Assembly: GCF_000174435.1 (NCBI RefSeq)
Contig: NZ_ACJN02000004.1
Location: 124,001-188,000, forward strand
Direction of reading: 5' to 3'
Origin: Desulfonatronospira thiodismutans ASO3-1
Lineage (GTDB): Bacteria; Desulfobacterota; Desulfovibrionia; Desulfovibrionales; Desulfonatronovibrionaceae
DNA: 64,000 bases
Part shown: piece by piece, positions 26,941 through 35,382 of the stretch
Position numbering within the stretch: position 1 is the first letter of the stretch
How the letters are laid out: every line of letters begins with the position of its first letter
Notes under the pieces: model-generated
Told to the model about the DNA's origin: nothing
Seen by the model: only the letters and a program-made list of their open reading frames with translations
The model's database searches: none
Position numbers and translations under genes: made by a program

Positions 26941-27692
26941 TGTGCTTCTCCTGCAACATCCTTGTGTATCCCCAGGGGAAAGCAGGGTATCATCTCATTG
27001 TCCACCCGGGCATTGGCATCCAGGGCATTCATGCGCCAGTTGGTGGGACAGGCGGCCAGAAACTCTACAAAACCGAAGCCAAGACCCTGCTCCTGGACCT
27101 CAAAGGCTCTGCGCAGGGCTTTTTTGGCCTTTTTCAGATTCTTAATGTTGTTTACCGCCACCCTTGCTGCAAAACTCACCCCCTGCAGCCTGGACATTAT
27201 CTCGGTCATCTGCATGGGATAACCATCAGACCCGGACTGTCTGCCCAGAGGGGTGGTGGTGGTTTTCTGACCCAGCATGGTTGTGGGGGCCATCTGCCCC
27301 CCGGTCATACCGTAGACGGTGTTGTTCACGTAGACCACGGTGATCTTTTCCCCCCGGTTGGCGGCGTGCATGATCTCGGCCAGGCCGATGGAGGCCAGGT
27401 CCCCGTCTCCCTGATAGACCAGCACCAGGCTGTCCGGTGAGCTTCTCTTGACCCCGGTGGCCACTGCCGGAGCCCTTCCATGGGGAGCTTCCAGGGTATC
27501 CACCAGTACGTAGTTGTAGATAAAGGCTCCGCAGCCGATTGCAGCCACGCATATGCTTTTCTGAGCCAGCCCGGCGTCTTCCAGTCCGGAGGCCAGCATC
27601 TTGTGTACAATGCCGTGATGGCAGCCCGGACAGAAATGTGTGGGCACATCCGCCAGAATATCCGGGGATTTGTAGGCCAGTACTTCCTGCAT
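26937..27692 (-). CDS. korB: 2-Oxoacid:ferredoxin oxidoreductase, beta (TPP-binding) subunit
   Basis: A 251-residue TPP-binding subunit. FCPGCHHGIVHKML carries the cluster-associated CxxC, YQGDGDLASIGLAE is the Mg-TPP motif (GDGD), and NNTVYGMTGGQMAPTT follows, as in KorB/VorA proteins. The four-base overlap with korC and the shared strand with korA and korD show one complex. The substrate is not decided by sequence here; 2-oxoglutarate is common for this arrangement and a branched-chain 2-oxoacid is the alternative. Confidence 0.9.
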   Translation of the reverse strand: MQEVLAYKSPDILADVPTHFCPGCHHGIVHKMLASGLEDAGLAQKSICVAAIGCGAFIYNYVLVDTLEAPHGRAPAVATGVKRSSPDSLVLVYQGDGDLASIGLAEIMHAANRGEKITVVYVNNTVYGMTGGQMAPTTMLGQKTTTTPLGRQSGSDGYPMQMTEIMSRLQGVSFAARVAVNNIKNLKKAKKALRRAFEVQEQGLGFGFVEFLAACPTNWRMNALDANARVDNEMIPCFPLGIHKDVAGEAQ

Positions 27693-27786
27693 GTTGTTTG
27701 CTCCTTGAATATCCTAAACCAGGTTCCACTTTGCGGGCATAAAAATATCACCTGCCGGGTTTTAATACCCCGGCACACCAGCACGT

Positions 27787-28839
27787 TTATCCTGTAAGTT
27801 CCTTGAGTATGGGCTCCTCGAAATCCTCAGGGGTAGGCAGGTTGCCCGGCAGGTGTCCATAAAAACCGCTTTCAGCAAGCCCGCAGATGGACAGACGCAC
27901 ATCCTCCACCATCTGGCCCATATTGTGCTCAATGGTCATAAAGCGTTTGCCCTGGCGGGCCAGATCCTGCAGAGCAGGCGCAGGAAAAGGAAAAAGGGTT
28001 ATGGGACGCAGAAGCCCCACCATATGGCCCTCTTTACGCAGCTTACGCACTGTAGACTTGACAATGCGCCCAATGGAACCGAAAGCCACCACCACAAGCC
28101 GGGCGTCAGAGGTTAAAAACTCTTCATGCCGGCATTCTTTGCGGGCCTTTATATACTTTTCCTGCAGGTCCTGGTTGTGCCTGCCCAGAGTACCCTCGGC
28201 CAGGCGCAGGGACCGGATGATACGGGGACTGCGCTCCCCCGAGCCTTCAAGCCTCCAGGAGGCCGCCTCCTGGGGATCCGGACCGGCTGGCTCCCGGGTG
28301 TCAATGGGCTCCATCATCTGACCCAGGATGGCGTCCCCAAGGATCATTACCGGATTGCGGTATTCAAAAGCCAGGTCAAAGGCCTCAAAAGTCAGATCAT
28401 AAGCCTCCTGCACACTGCCCGGGGCCAGCACAATCTGGCGGTAGTCCCCGTGGCCCCCGCCCTTGACCGCCTGGAAATAATCCCCCTGGGAAGGACCAAT
28501 ATCCCCGAGTCCCGGCCCGCCCCGGCTGATATTTACGATGACCCCGGGCAGATCGCTGCCGGCCATGTAGGATATGGCCTCCTGCTTCAGGGATATGCCC
28601 GGGCTTGAGGATGAAGTCATGGCCCGCACCCCGCAGGCCCCTGCCCCCAGAAGCATGTTGGCCGCTGCGATCTCGCTTTCGGCCTGGATGAACTCCCCTC
28701 CTGATGCGGGCAGGACCCTGGACAGATACTCGGGTATGTCGTTCTGGGGAGTTATGGGGTAGCCGAAATAGCACCTGCAGCCGGCGTCCACAGCCCCCCT
28801 GGCGATGGCCTCGTTGCCCTTGACGAATATCCTAGACAT
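27787..28839 (-). CDS. korA: 2-Oxoacid:ferredoxin oxidoreductase, alpha subunit (VorB/KorA type)
   Basis: A 350-residue alpha subunit with the family opening KGNEAIARGAVDAGCRCYFG-YPITP, the substrate loop MTSSSSPGISLKQE, and GGPGLGDIGPSQGDYFQA. It resembles proteins usually named VorB (3-methyl-2-oxobutanoate) as much as KorA. The open frame begins at 28923; the ATG at 28839 is preceded by GGAGGAAGAGC and starts the conserved sequence. It overlaps the ferredoxin subunit by 8 bp. A 94-bp gap separates it from korB. Confidence 0.9.
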   Translation of the reverse strand: MSRIFVKGNEAIARGAVDAGCRCYFGYPITPQNDIPEYLSRVLPASGGEFIQAESEIAAANMLLGAGACGVRAMTSSSSPGISLKQEAISYMAGSDLPGVIVNISRGGPGLGDIGPSQGDYFQAVKGGGHGDYRQIVLAPGSVQEAYDLTFEAFDLAFEYRNPVMILGDAILGQMMEPIDTREPAGPDPQEAASWRLEGSGERSPRIIRSLRLAEGTLGRHNQDLQEKYIKARKECRHEEFLTSDARLVVVAFGSIGRIVKSTVRKLRKEGHMVGLLRPITLFPFPAPALQDLARQGKRFMTIEHNMGQMVEDVRLSICGLAESGFYGHLPGNLPTPEDFEEPILKELTG

Positions 28840-29089
28840 GCTCTTCCTCCAGGTTTTCAGCGCCGGCCCTGTCCTTTTTACTGCGGTAGACCACAAACAC
28901 CTCGTCGGGACATATCTCGGCACAGAACCCGCATCCTTTGCACACGCTCATATCCTGGTTCTTCACCCGGATCACCTTGTACCCCTGCCTGTTGGGCCTG
29001 TCCGCCTGCTCCAGCATATCCACCGGGCAAACAAGGGTACACAGAAGGCACCCTTTGCACCTTTCCTCGCGAATTATCACCCTGGACAT
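28832..29089 (-). CDS. korD: 2-Oxoacid:ferredoxin oxidoreductase, delta (2x[4Fe-4S]) subunit
   Basis: An 85-residue ferredoxin-like subunit with two CxxCxxCxxxCP clusters: CKGCLLCTLVCP and CKGCGFCAEICP. It passes electrons from the TPP site to external ferredoxin. The start follows GGGGGGAGGAT. It is the first gene of the kor set and begins 25 bp after queA, so queA-korD-korA-korB-korC may be a single transcript. Confidence 0.9.
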   Translation of the reverse strand: MSRVIIREERCKGCLLCTLVCPVDMLEQADRPNRQGYKVIRVKNQDMSVCKGCGFCAEICPDEVFVVYRSKKDRAGAENLEEEHV

Positions 29090-29114
29090 CTATCCTCCCC
29101 CCGATCAAATAAAT

Positions 29115-30197
29115 TTATTTTATAAACATGGCATCGCCGTAGGAAAAAAAACGAAAACCCTTCTCCCTGGCGTATTGGTAGCTGTGCAGTATTTTTCGCC
29201 TGCCTGCAAAAGCGGATACCATAATTAAAAGAGATGATTTGGGCAAATGAAAGTTGGTGATGAGCTGGTCCACAGCTTCAAATTTAAACCCAGGATAGAT
29301 ATACAGATCGCTCCAGCCTGTAAAAGGCTCCACCCGGCCCTTCATCCTGCAGACACTCTCCAAGGTACGCACCGTGGTGGTTCCTACGGCCACCACCTTG
29401 CGTCCCTGTGCCCTGGCCGCCCGGATGCTCTCTGCAGCCTGGGATCCCACCTCGATGTACTCCGGGTGCATCACATGCTGCCTTATATCCGCGGACTTCA
29501 CCGGGCTGAAAGTGCCGTATCCCACGTACAGGCAGACCTCCGCCCACATGCACCCCAGATCCTCAAGCCTGTGGCATAGCTTCGGCGTGAAATGCATGCC
29601 AGCGGTGGGTGCTGCCACAGAGCCCTGCTTGTCCGGATGGGCATATACGGTCTGATAGCGGTTGACATCCTGGGGCTCATCCTGTCTTTTGATGTAGGGA
29701 GGAAGGGGTACATGACCGTAGCGCACGAAAAAATCCCCCAGGTCCCCGGTCCAGAAAAGATCACCCTTGGCCCTGCCCTGGTCCAGGTCCTGCACAAGCC
29801 TGAAACGCACGTTTTCCGCGAAATAAACCCAGTCCCCGGGCCTGGGGCGTCTGGAAGCCCGCACAAGGCACTCTACCCGGGCCTTTTTTTCCCTGTTTTC
29901 CATGGCCGGGCTGATAAGAGGCAGCGGGGTCAAAAGCAAAAATTCCACTGACCCGGAACTTTCTTTGTGTCCCATGAGCCTTGCCGGCAGCACCTTTGAA
30001 TTGTTCACCACCAGAAGCGACCCCGGCTCCAGATGCTGGTCAATGTTTTCAAACCTGTCCTCCTGCAGCTCACCTCCCTGCCTGTCCAGCATCAGAAGCC
30101 TGGATTCGCTTCTGTCCGGGGTGGGCCAAGAAGCTATCCTGGCCGGATCCAGCTCGTAATCATAATTTTCAAGATCAAAATCTTCAGAAATGCTCAT
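29115..30197 (-). CDS. queA: S-adenosylmethionine:tRNA ribosyltransferase-isomerase QueA
   Basis: A 360-residue enzyme that transfers and isomerises ribose from SAM onto preQ1-tRNA, giving epoxyqueuosine. It has typical segments YDYELDPARIASWPTPDRSE, VVNNSKVLPARL, APTAGMHFT, and the late block FEAVDQLITNFHLPKSSLLI. The ribosome site is weak. queD lies divergently 160 bp away, so two queuosine genes flank one intergenic region. The kor genes follow on the same strand without functional relation. Confidence 0.93.
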   Translation of the reverse strand: MSISEDFDLENYDYELDPARIASWPTPDRSESRLLMLDRQGGELQEDRFENIDQHLEPGSLLVVNNSKVLPARLMGHKESSGSVEFLLLTPLPLISPAMENREKKARVECLVRASRRPRPGDWVYFAENVRFRLVQDLDQGRAKGDLFWTGDLGDFFVRYGHVPLPPYIKRQDEPQDVNRYQTVYAHPDKQGSVAAPTAGMHFTPKLCHRLEDLGCMWAEVCLYVGYGTFSPVKSADIRQHVMHPEYIEVGSQAAESIRAARAQGRKVVAVGTTTVRTLESVCRMKGRVEPFTGWSDLYIYPGFKFEAVDQLITNFHLPKSSLLIMVSAFAGRRKILHSYQYAREKGFRFFSYGDAMFIK

Positions 30198-30357
30198 GGC
30201 TGAACTTTAGTGTAATTTACTTTAGAAATCCACCAGAAAGGTTCCCCTGCAATGCCCCCAGACCCTGGTCATCCTTCAAAATTGACAGCACAAGCAAAAA
30301 GCAATAATCAAACCGGAATCAGTTATACACCTTTTTTAAAGATATAAAGGAGTAGAC

Positions 30358-30744
30358 ATGGCCGCACCCAGGTATTGCCTCCGGGTAAGCTCGGATTTTA
30401 GTTCATCGCATCAACTGCGCAACTACGGGGGGAAGTGCGAAAGCCTGCACGGGCACAATTTTCAGGTGCAGGTCCAGGTGTGCGGAAAAGAGGTCGATCC
30501 GGACACAGGCATGCTCATGGATTTCAAGGAACTCAAGAACACTCTGCTGGCAGTACTGGAAGAACTCGACCACAAACATTTAAACGACCTGCCCCACTTC
30601 AAAGAGACCAACCCCTCATCGGAAAATCTGGCCTGCTTCGTTTACCAGGGCCTGAAAAAAAGCCTGGGAAACCGGGGCGTATACCTGGACTGGGTCATGG
30701 TGGCGGAAAAAGACAGCTCCAGGGCCTATTACAGCGAATCCTGA
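30358..30744 (+). CDS. queD: 6-Carboxy-tetrahydropterin synthase QueD
   Basis: A 128-residue PTPS-family enzyme of the preQ0/queuosine pathway. It has the zinc ligands in SSHQL and LHGHN, the catalytic Cys in GGKCESLHGHN, the family segment GMLMDFKELK, and the Asp/His pair in LDHKHLND. A TAAAGGAG site precedes the ATG. Its stop (30742-30744) directly abuts the stop of the convergent HD-type gene. It is divergent from queA, which acts later in the same pathway. Confidence 0.92.
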   Translation: MAAPRYCLRVSSDFSSSHQLRNYGGKCESLHGHNFQVQVQVCGKEVDPDTGMLMDFKELKNTLLAVLEELDHKHLNDLPHFKETNPSSENLACFVYQGLKKSLGNRGVYLDWVMVAEKDSSRAYYSES

Positions 30745-31746
30745 TCAGTCCGGGGCGACCTGCACCTGGGGAACCAGCTCCTGCAGACTGCTGCTCAGCT
30801 TGGCATCGTACTTGTTCTGGGCCTGGGCCAGGCATTCAGCCACTCTGGACAGGTCCTGCCCCTTAGCATCCGGGCGCAGGGAGTACTCACAGAAGGCATG
30901 CACCAGCGCTGCCAACCGTCCATGCAAGCTGATTTCGGCTCCCTTCAGCCCCCTGGGAACCCCGGAACCGTCCAGCAGTTCTTTGTGCTCCAGGTGGCAA
31001 TTAAGCGCCACATCCTCCAGCACATCCAGCTTGCGCATAATATTGGCCCCGGTCATGGGATAATTTGTTATCTTGTCCTGCTCTTCTCTGGAAAGCCTGG
31101 TCTTTTTTTCCAGGATAAAAGCCGGGACCTTGGTCATGCCCAGCATATGCGTCAACAGCCCCAACGCCAGATTATCCATGGCCCGGCGCTTGAGGCTGTC
31201 CTCCTGCATCTTCATGAACAGGGCCAGCCCCAGAATGGTGCTGTTGTAGCAGAGCCTGGCCCAGGAATATTCCTGGTGCAGCATTTTGAGCAGATTTTCC
31301 AGCCTGGATCTGTCCTCCCACAGGTACTGAGTCAAAACTAAGCTGTCTTTTTTCAGCTTCTCCATGGCCGCAGGAACCGGCTGCTCGAAAAAATCGGAAG
31401 CTTTCTCGGTAAGGGCGAACCTGATAATGTAAACTACTTCTTCAGTGGTCAGGTTCCTGTCCTGCAGGACCAGGTCCAGCTGTTTGCTGATGTGTTTGGC
31501 GTAAATCTTGTGATCTGAACGGGCCACAAAGATCTGACCCTTCCTGGAATAGTTGTGCAGATCTTTCTGCATGTTCTGATCCAGGCGTCTGTCTGCATAA
31601 TAATAGGGCTGCAGTTGCCCGATATCCTCCTTGAATCTGTACAGGTTAAGGGGCAGTCGAAACTTGGGGAAGCTCTCCAGTATATCCGGCGTGACCTGGT
31701 AGAATTCCTCGTTTAAGCTTTCAGCGTCAATCTGCTTTGAACTCAT
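30745..31746 (-). CDS. Degenerate HD-GYP-like domain protein
   Basis: A 333-residue protein with a divergent N-terminal region (to about 130) and a C-terminal region resembling an HD-GYP fold. HLEHKELLDGSGVPRGLKGA parallels the HHExxDGxGYPxG block, and ISLHGRLAALVHAFCEY the following helix. The HD dyad expected around LGLLTHMLGMTKVPAFIL is lost (LTHMLGM instead of HDIGK), so c-di-GMP hydrolysis is doubtful and a binding or scaffold role more likely. The ATG at 31746 has GGGAGGG upstream, so the longer frame to 31773 is rejected. pyk lies upstream on the same strand with a 46-bp gap. Confidence 0.7.
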   Translation of the reverse strand: MSSKQIDAESLNEEFYQVTPDILESFPKFRLPLNLYRFKEDIGQLQPYYYADRRLDQNMQKDLHNYSRKGQIFVARSDHKIYAKHISKQLDLVLQDRNLTTEEVVYIIRFALTEKASDFFEQPVPAAMEKLKKDSLVLTQYLWEDRSRLENLLKMLHQEYSWARLCYNSTILGLALFMKMQEDSLKRRAMDNLALGLLTHMLGMTKVPAFILEKKTRLSREEQDKITNYPMTGANIMRKLDVLEDVALNCHLEHKELLDGSGVPRGLKGAEISLHGRLAALVHAFCEYSLRPDAKGQDLSRVAECLAQAQNKYDAKLSSSLQELVPQVQVAPD

Positions 31747-31792
31747 GTAAACCCTCCCCTGAATATCCGGCAAGTTTATACAACGATCGGTT

Positions 31793-33199
31793 TTATTTGC
31801 GGTAAATCTTTAACAGATTGGTGGGAGAACTTTCCACTCCTGGCTTGGGGTGTCCAGAGGTTATCACCAGGTCTTCACCGCTCAAAAACCCGGAAAAATT
31901 CTCTACAAATTTTTCCGTGCGCTGCAGGTGATCCTGGGGCTCTTCTGATATGTGCACAGGCACCACCCCCCAGGAGAAATTCATGAATTTCTGGGTGTCC
32001 CACCTGGGACTCAGACCGAAGATGGTCTGTCTGGGTCTGCAGGAACTGATGAGCCTGACCGTTGCTCCGGAATCGGTATGGGCCACAAGGGCCTTGCTCC
32101 CGATCTTGTCCGCCAGAAGACAGGCGTTGTAGCCGATGAAATTTTCGGAAACCTGTTTTTTGGGCTCCAGGGGGCTTGTGCCCAGCTCGAAGAAAAACTT
32201 TTCCGCCTCCTCAGCTATCTCGCGCATGTAACCCACAGCCTGAACCGGGTACTCCCCGATGGCGGTTTCTTCCGAGAGCATGAGGCAGTCGGTGCCGTCC
32301 AGGACGGCATTGGCCACGTCCGTAGTCTCAGCCCTGGTGGGCATGGGATTGCTGACCATGGACAGAAGCATCTGGGTGGCCACAATCACCGGCTTGGCCG
32401 CCTGGTTGCACGCGGCAATGATTCTCTTCTGCAGGGTGGGCAGGGAAGACAGAGGGCATTCCAGGCCAAGGTCCCCCCGGGCCACCATGATCCCGTCGGC
32501 GATCCTTAGAATCTCCTCCAGGCGGTTTACCGCCACCTGCCTTTCCAGTTTGGCGATTACCGGAATCCAGCGGCCTTTTTTCTCTATGACGTGCTTGGCG
32601 CTGGAGACATCTTCCGGGCACTGCACAAAGGACATGGCCACCGCGTCTATGCCCATGTCCAGGCCGGCGGCCAGGTCTTCGCGGTCCTTGGTGGTCAGGG
32701 CGGCAATGGAGGCCTTGAGGCCGGGAAAATTGATGCCCTTGCGCGAGGTGATGATTCCGCTGTTTTCCGACCTGAGCTTGAGCACCTGTCCACTTTTTTC
32801 CAGGATCTCGAAACTCAGGCCGCCGTCGCTGACCCTGACCTCGTCCCCCACTTTAAGGTCCTTGATGATCTCCCTGTGGTCAAAAGGCAGATACGGGTCA
32901 TGCCTGTCCATTTGATCCGAAGGGCCCATGAACAGCTCATCCCCGACATTTATGCTCAGGGGGGATTCCTTGAGTTCCCCGGCCCTTATCTTGGGTCCGG
33001 ACAGGTCCTGCATTATGGTTATTCCATGCTGCAGCTCATTCTCCACGCTGCGCAGGTTCCTGACTATATGCTCAAAATCACCGGCGCTTCCATGGGAAAA
33101 GTTGAGCCGGAAAATCCGCACCCCCTGCTCCACCAGCCTTTTGATCATAAACCTCTCGTTACAGGCTGGTCCGATGGTGGCTATTATCTTGGTGTGCAT
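31793..33199 (-). CDS. pyk: Pyruvate kinase
   Basis: A 468-residue glycolytic enzyme that makes pyruvate and ATP from phosphoenolpyruvate. It has the N-terminal KIIATIGPACN, LNFSHGSAGDF, the B-domain inserted after MQDLSGPKIRAG, the signature IMVARGDLGLE, and ATQMLLSMVSNPMPTRAE in the active-site barrel. The C-terminal regulatory domain is complete. AAGGAAT lies upstream of the ATG. A small CCCGCA/TGCGGG hairpin is at 33219-33238 in its leader; it has no T-tract and its role is unknown. It is divergent from mraZ. Confidence 0.93.
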   Translation of the reverse strand: MHTKIIATIGPACNERFMIKRLVEQGVRIFRLNFSHGSAGDFEHIVRNLRSVENELQHGITIMQDLSGPKIRAGELKESPLSINVGDELFMGPSDQMDRHDPYLPFDHREIIKDLKVGDEVRVSDGGLSFEILEKSGQVLKLRSENSGIITSRKGINFPGLKASIAALTTKDREDLAAGLDMGIDAVAMSFVQCPEDVSSAKHVIEKKGRWIPVIAKLERQVAVNRLEEILRIADGIMVARGDLGLECPLSSLPTLQKRIIAACNQAAKPVIVATQMLLSMVSNPMPTRAETTDVANAVLDGTDCLMLSEETAIGEYPVQAVGYMREIAEEAEKFFFELGTSPLEPKKQVSENFIGYNACLLADKIGSKALVAHTDSGATVRLISSCRPRQTIFGLSPRWDTQKFMNFSWGVVPVHISEEPQDHLQRTEKFVENFSGFLSGEDLVITSGHPKPGVESSPTNLLKIYRK

Positions 33200-33394
33200 A
33201 TGTTCATTCCTTTTTTACCCGCAACATTAACTGCGGGAGTCTTACTTAATGGTTGCAGGCCCTCTACAGGCCACGGGACTTAATCTGCAGTCGTGCAGAA
33301 AAAATTTTAAATTTTTAAATTCAAATATAATGAATGCTTAACTAAAAAAAGACTTAAAATCAAGCTAAACAGGCCAAAAAATTTCATTCTACAG

Positions 33395-33450
33395 TTGACT
33401 TTTCCTTGCCTGAAAAAAAACAAAGTGGTAAATGGTGGTAAATAGTGGTT
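33395..33450 (+). promoter_or_regulatory. mraZ promoter region with MraZ operator (three TGGTW boxes, 10-bp period)
   Basis: Three repeats GTGGTAAATG, GTGGTAAATA and GTGGTTAGAT start at 33425, 33435 and 33445, immediately before the mraZ ATG (33459). TGGTN spaced by 5 bp matches the TGGGN-N5 MraZ boxes known upstream of dcw clusters. TTGACT at 33395-33400 is a plausible -35 with a weak -10, and TATAAT at 33326-33331 is another possible -10. It implies MraZ autoregulation of the cluster. Confidence 0.7.
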
Positions 33451-33458
33451 AGATAATT

Positions 33459-33914
33459 ATGTTCAGAGGACACAGCCAAAGAAGCATAGACCCCAAGGGA
33501 CGGCTCATGCTGCCCCCCGAATTCAGGGAAACAATCCTGGAGCACTCTCCCGAAGGCCGGGTCATGCTCACCAATTTCGACGGCTGTGCCGTAGGCTATC
33601 CTTTACCTGAATGGGAACGGATTGAACAGAGTTTTAACCAGTTAAATATGGCTAACCGCAAATTCAGGGATTTCCACCGCTTTTTTATTTCCGGGGCCAC
33701 TGAGATCAGCCTGGACAAACAGGGCCGTATCCTTGTGCCGCCCTATCTGCGCTCATACGCAGGCATGAACAGGGAGGTCGTTCTGGCCGGAGTGGGAAGA
33801 AAATTCGAGATCTGGGACATGGAGCGCTTCGAGGCGCAGCGCAGAATGATGGAGCAGGACTTTGACGGTATAATGGATTCCCTGGCGGAAAACGGATTCG
33901 AGCTGAGGTTTTAA
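33459..33914 (+). CDS. mraZ: Transcriptional regulator MraZ
   Basis: A 151-residue AbrB-fold DNA-binding protein made of two SpoVT/AbrB-like repeats. The first is MFRGHSQRSIDPKGRLMLPP; the second, around residue 75, reads ATEISLDKQGRILVPPYLR. It is known in other bacteria to form rings and repress its own dcw operon. The ATG gives the canonical MFRG start. The operator boxes overlap the place where the ribosome site would be, and no good Shine-Dalgarno is visible. It is the first gene of the cluster. Confidence 0.95.
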   Translation: MFRGHSQRSIDPKGRLMLPPEFRETILEHSPEGRVMLTNFDGCAVGYPLPEWERIEQSFNQLNMANRKFRDFHRFFISGATEISLDKQGRILVPPYLRSYAGMNREVVLAGVGRKFEIWDMERFEAQRRMMEQDFDGIMDSLAENGFELRF

Positions 33915-33969
33915 AATTGTCCCCGGTTACCACCGAGACGGACAAAAACCAGAAGGACAGGTAATATCC

Positions 33970-34929
33970 GTGCAGGCTCAGGAGTTGGCAGACTATACCC
34001 ATCAGCCGGTGATGCTTGAAAAAGTCCTTGAGCTTCTGGCCCCTGCCCCTGGAGGGCGCTACCTGGACGGCACCCTGGGCTTGGGCGGACATTCACTGGC
34101 AATACTCAAGGCCTGCAAAGGTGAATGCAGCATTCTGGGCATGGACATGGACCAGGAGGCCCTGGAACTGGTTGCAGAAAACCTGGAAGAACAGCAGGGC
34201 GGGTTGCACATGGTCCAGGATGCTTTCCATAATTTTCAGGAATATCTCCAGGAGCTGCAGTGGCCTGGACTGGACGGAGCCCTTCTTGATCTGGGCATGT
34301 CCTCGCTGCAGCTGGATAAAAAGGAAAAAGGATTCAGCTTTATCCATGATGGACCTCTGGATATGCGCATGGGCCTGGCCCAGGGCTTCCCCCCGGCATC
34401 CAGCCTGGTGCAGAACGCGTCCTTTTCCAGGCTGAAACAGATAATCTATGAGCTGGGCGAGGAGCCCATGGCCCCCAGGATAGCCAGGGCCATAATCCAG
34501 GCCAGGGAAAAAAGCCCCATAAATACCACCCTGGAACTGGCCCGCATAGTGGAGCAGGCCTACCCGGCCCAGAGACGGCGGGCGGCCAGGAATCATCCGG
34601 CCACCAAAACATTCCAGGCCCTGCGCATGGCCACAAACAAAGAACTGGAGAGCCTGCAGGATTTTCTGGAAAAAATCGCCCCCTGGCTCAGGCCCGGGGC
34701 AAGGCTGGTGGTAATCTCCTTTCATTCCCTGGAAGACAGGATGGTAAAACAGTATCTGCGCAGGCAGGCATCTGACTGCATCTGTCCGCCAAGGTCTCCT
34801 GTATGCAGCTGCAGCCATAGAAAAACTCTGGAAATTTTAACCAGAAAGCCCCTGACCGCTTCGGAAAGGGAAATAAGCCGCAACCCCAGAAGCAGAAGCG
34901 CTAAACTAAGGGCGGCTCAAAGGGTTTAA
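33970..34929 (+). CDS. rsmH: 16S rRNA (cytosine1402-N4)-methyltransferase RsmH
   Basis: A 319-residue SAM-dependent enzyme that methylates C1402 of 16S rRNA. It has the N-terminal HQPVMLEKVLELL, the SAM loop YLDGTLGLGGHS, LDLGMSSLQLD, FSFIHDGPLDMRM, and VVISFHSLEDRMVKQYL near the C-terminus. The start is a GTG with AAGGACAGG upstream. It is the second gene of the dcw cluster. A 14-bp tandem array begins at the very next base after its TAA stop. Confidence 0.93.
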   Translation: MQAQELADYTHQPVMLEKVLELLAPAPGGRYLDGTLGLGGHSLAILKACKGECSILGMDMDQEALELVAENLEEQQGGLHMVQDAFHNFQEYLQELQWPGLDGALLDLGMSSLQLDKKEKGFSFIHDGPLDMRMGLAQGFPPASSLVQNASFSRLKQIIYELGEEPMAPRIARAIIQAREKSPINTTLELARIVEQAYPAQRRRAARNHPATKTFQALRMATNKELESLQDFLEKIAPWLRPGARLVVISFHSLEDRMVKQYLRRQASDCICPPRSPVCSCSHRKTLEILTRKPLTASEREISRNPRSRSAKLRAAQRV

Positions 34930-34998
34930 GGGCATAGGGCATGGAGCATAGGGCATGGAGCATAGGGCATGGTGCATAGGGCATGGTGCATGGGGAAG
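34930..34998. repeat. 14-bp tandem array GGGCATGGAGCATA
   Basis: Four full 14-bp units (GGGCATGGAGCATA or GGGCATGGTGCATR) plus a leading half unit start at 34930, exactly after the rsmH stop. GGAGCATGGAGCATGGAG at 61276-61293, after the LUD gene, is a related fragment. Confidence 0.85.
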
Positions 34999-35082
34999 AA
35001 AGGCAGGGGAGCAAGAGAGGCGCAGAACATAAACTTGAAAGAACGTTAAATATATTTATCTGGCTGGCTTTGGACCTTGAAC

Positions 35083-35373
35083 ATGCCTGAAAAGAAGAAA
35101 GAAAAAAAAACCGGGAGCTATAAGTGGCTGGCAGTTATGCTGCTGGCGACATTTGTTCTGGGCATGGCCAAGGTCTGGGTTACAGTAGAAAGGGTGGATC
35201 TGGCCTACCGTATGGAAAGGCTCCAGGAAGAATACCGGGACAACAGGGAACTGCGCACCAAGTTGTCCATAGAGAAAAACAACCTCCTGTCTCCCTACAG
35301 GCTCAGAGAGTTCGGCCGGGAACACGGCCTCTCCAGGCCCGGGGATGAACAGGTTCGCAAAATCAGGAAGTAA
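35083..35373 (+). CDS. ftsL: Cell division protein FtsL
   Basis: A 96-residue bitopic protein with a basic cytoplasmic N-terminus (KKKEKKTGSYK), one TM helix (about 16-34) and a periplasmic coiled coil (RMERLQEEYRDNRELRTKLS). FtsL forms the FtsQLB complex of the divisome. Identification rests on position between rsmH and ftsI and on topology, since the sequence is poorly conserved in the family. The ATG at 35083 is chosen over a TTG at 35077. ftsI starts 9 bp downstream. Confidence 0.85.
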   Translation: MPEKKKEKKTGSYKWLAVMLLATFVLGMAKVWVTVERVDLAYRMERLQEEYRDNRELRTKLSIEKNNLLSPYRLREFGREHGLSRPGDEQVRKIRK

Positions 35374-35382
35374 GTCAGGGTT

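Noticed and set aside
33219-33238. CCCGCA/TGCGGG hairpin as a terminator
   Set aside because: No T-tract follows it on either strand.
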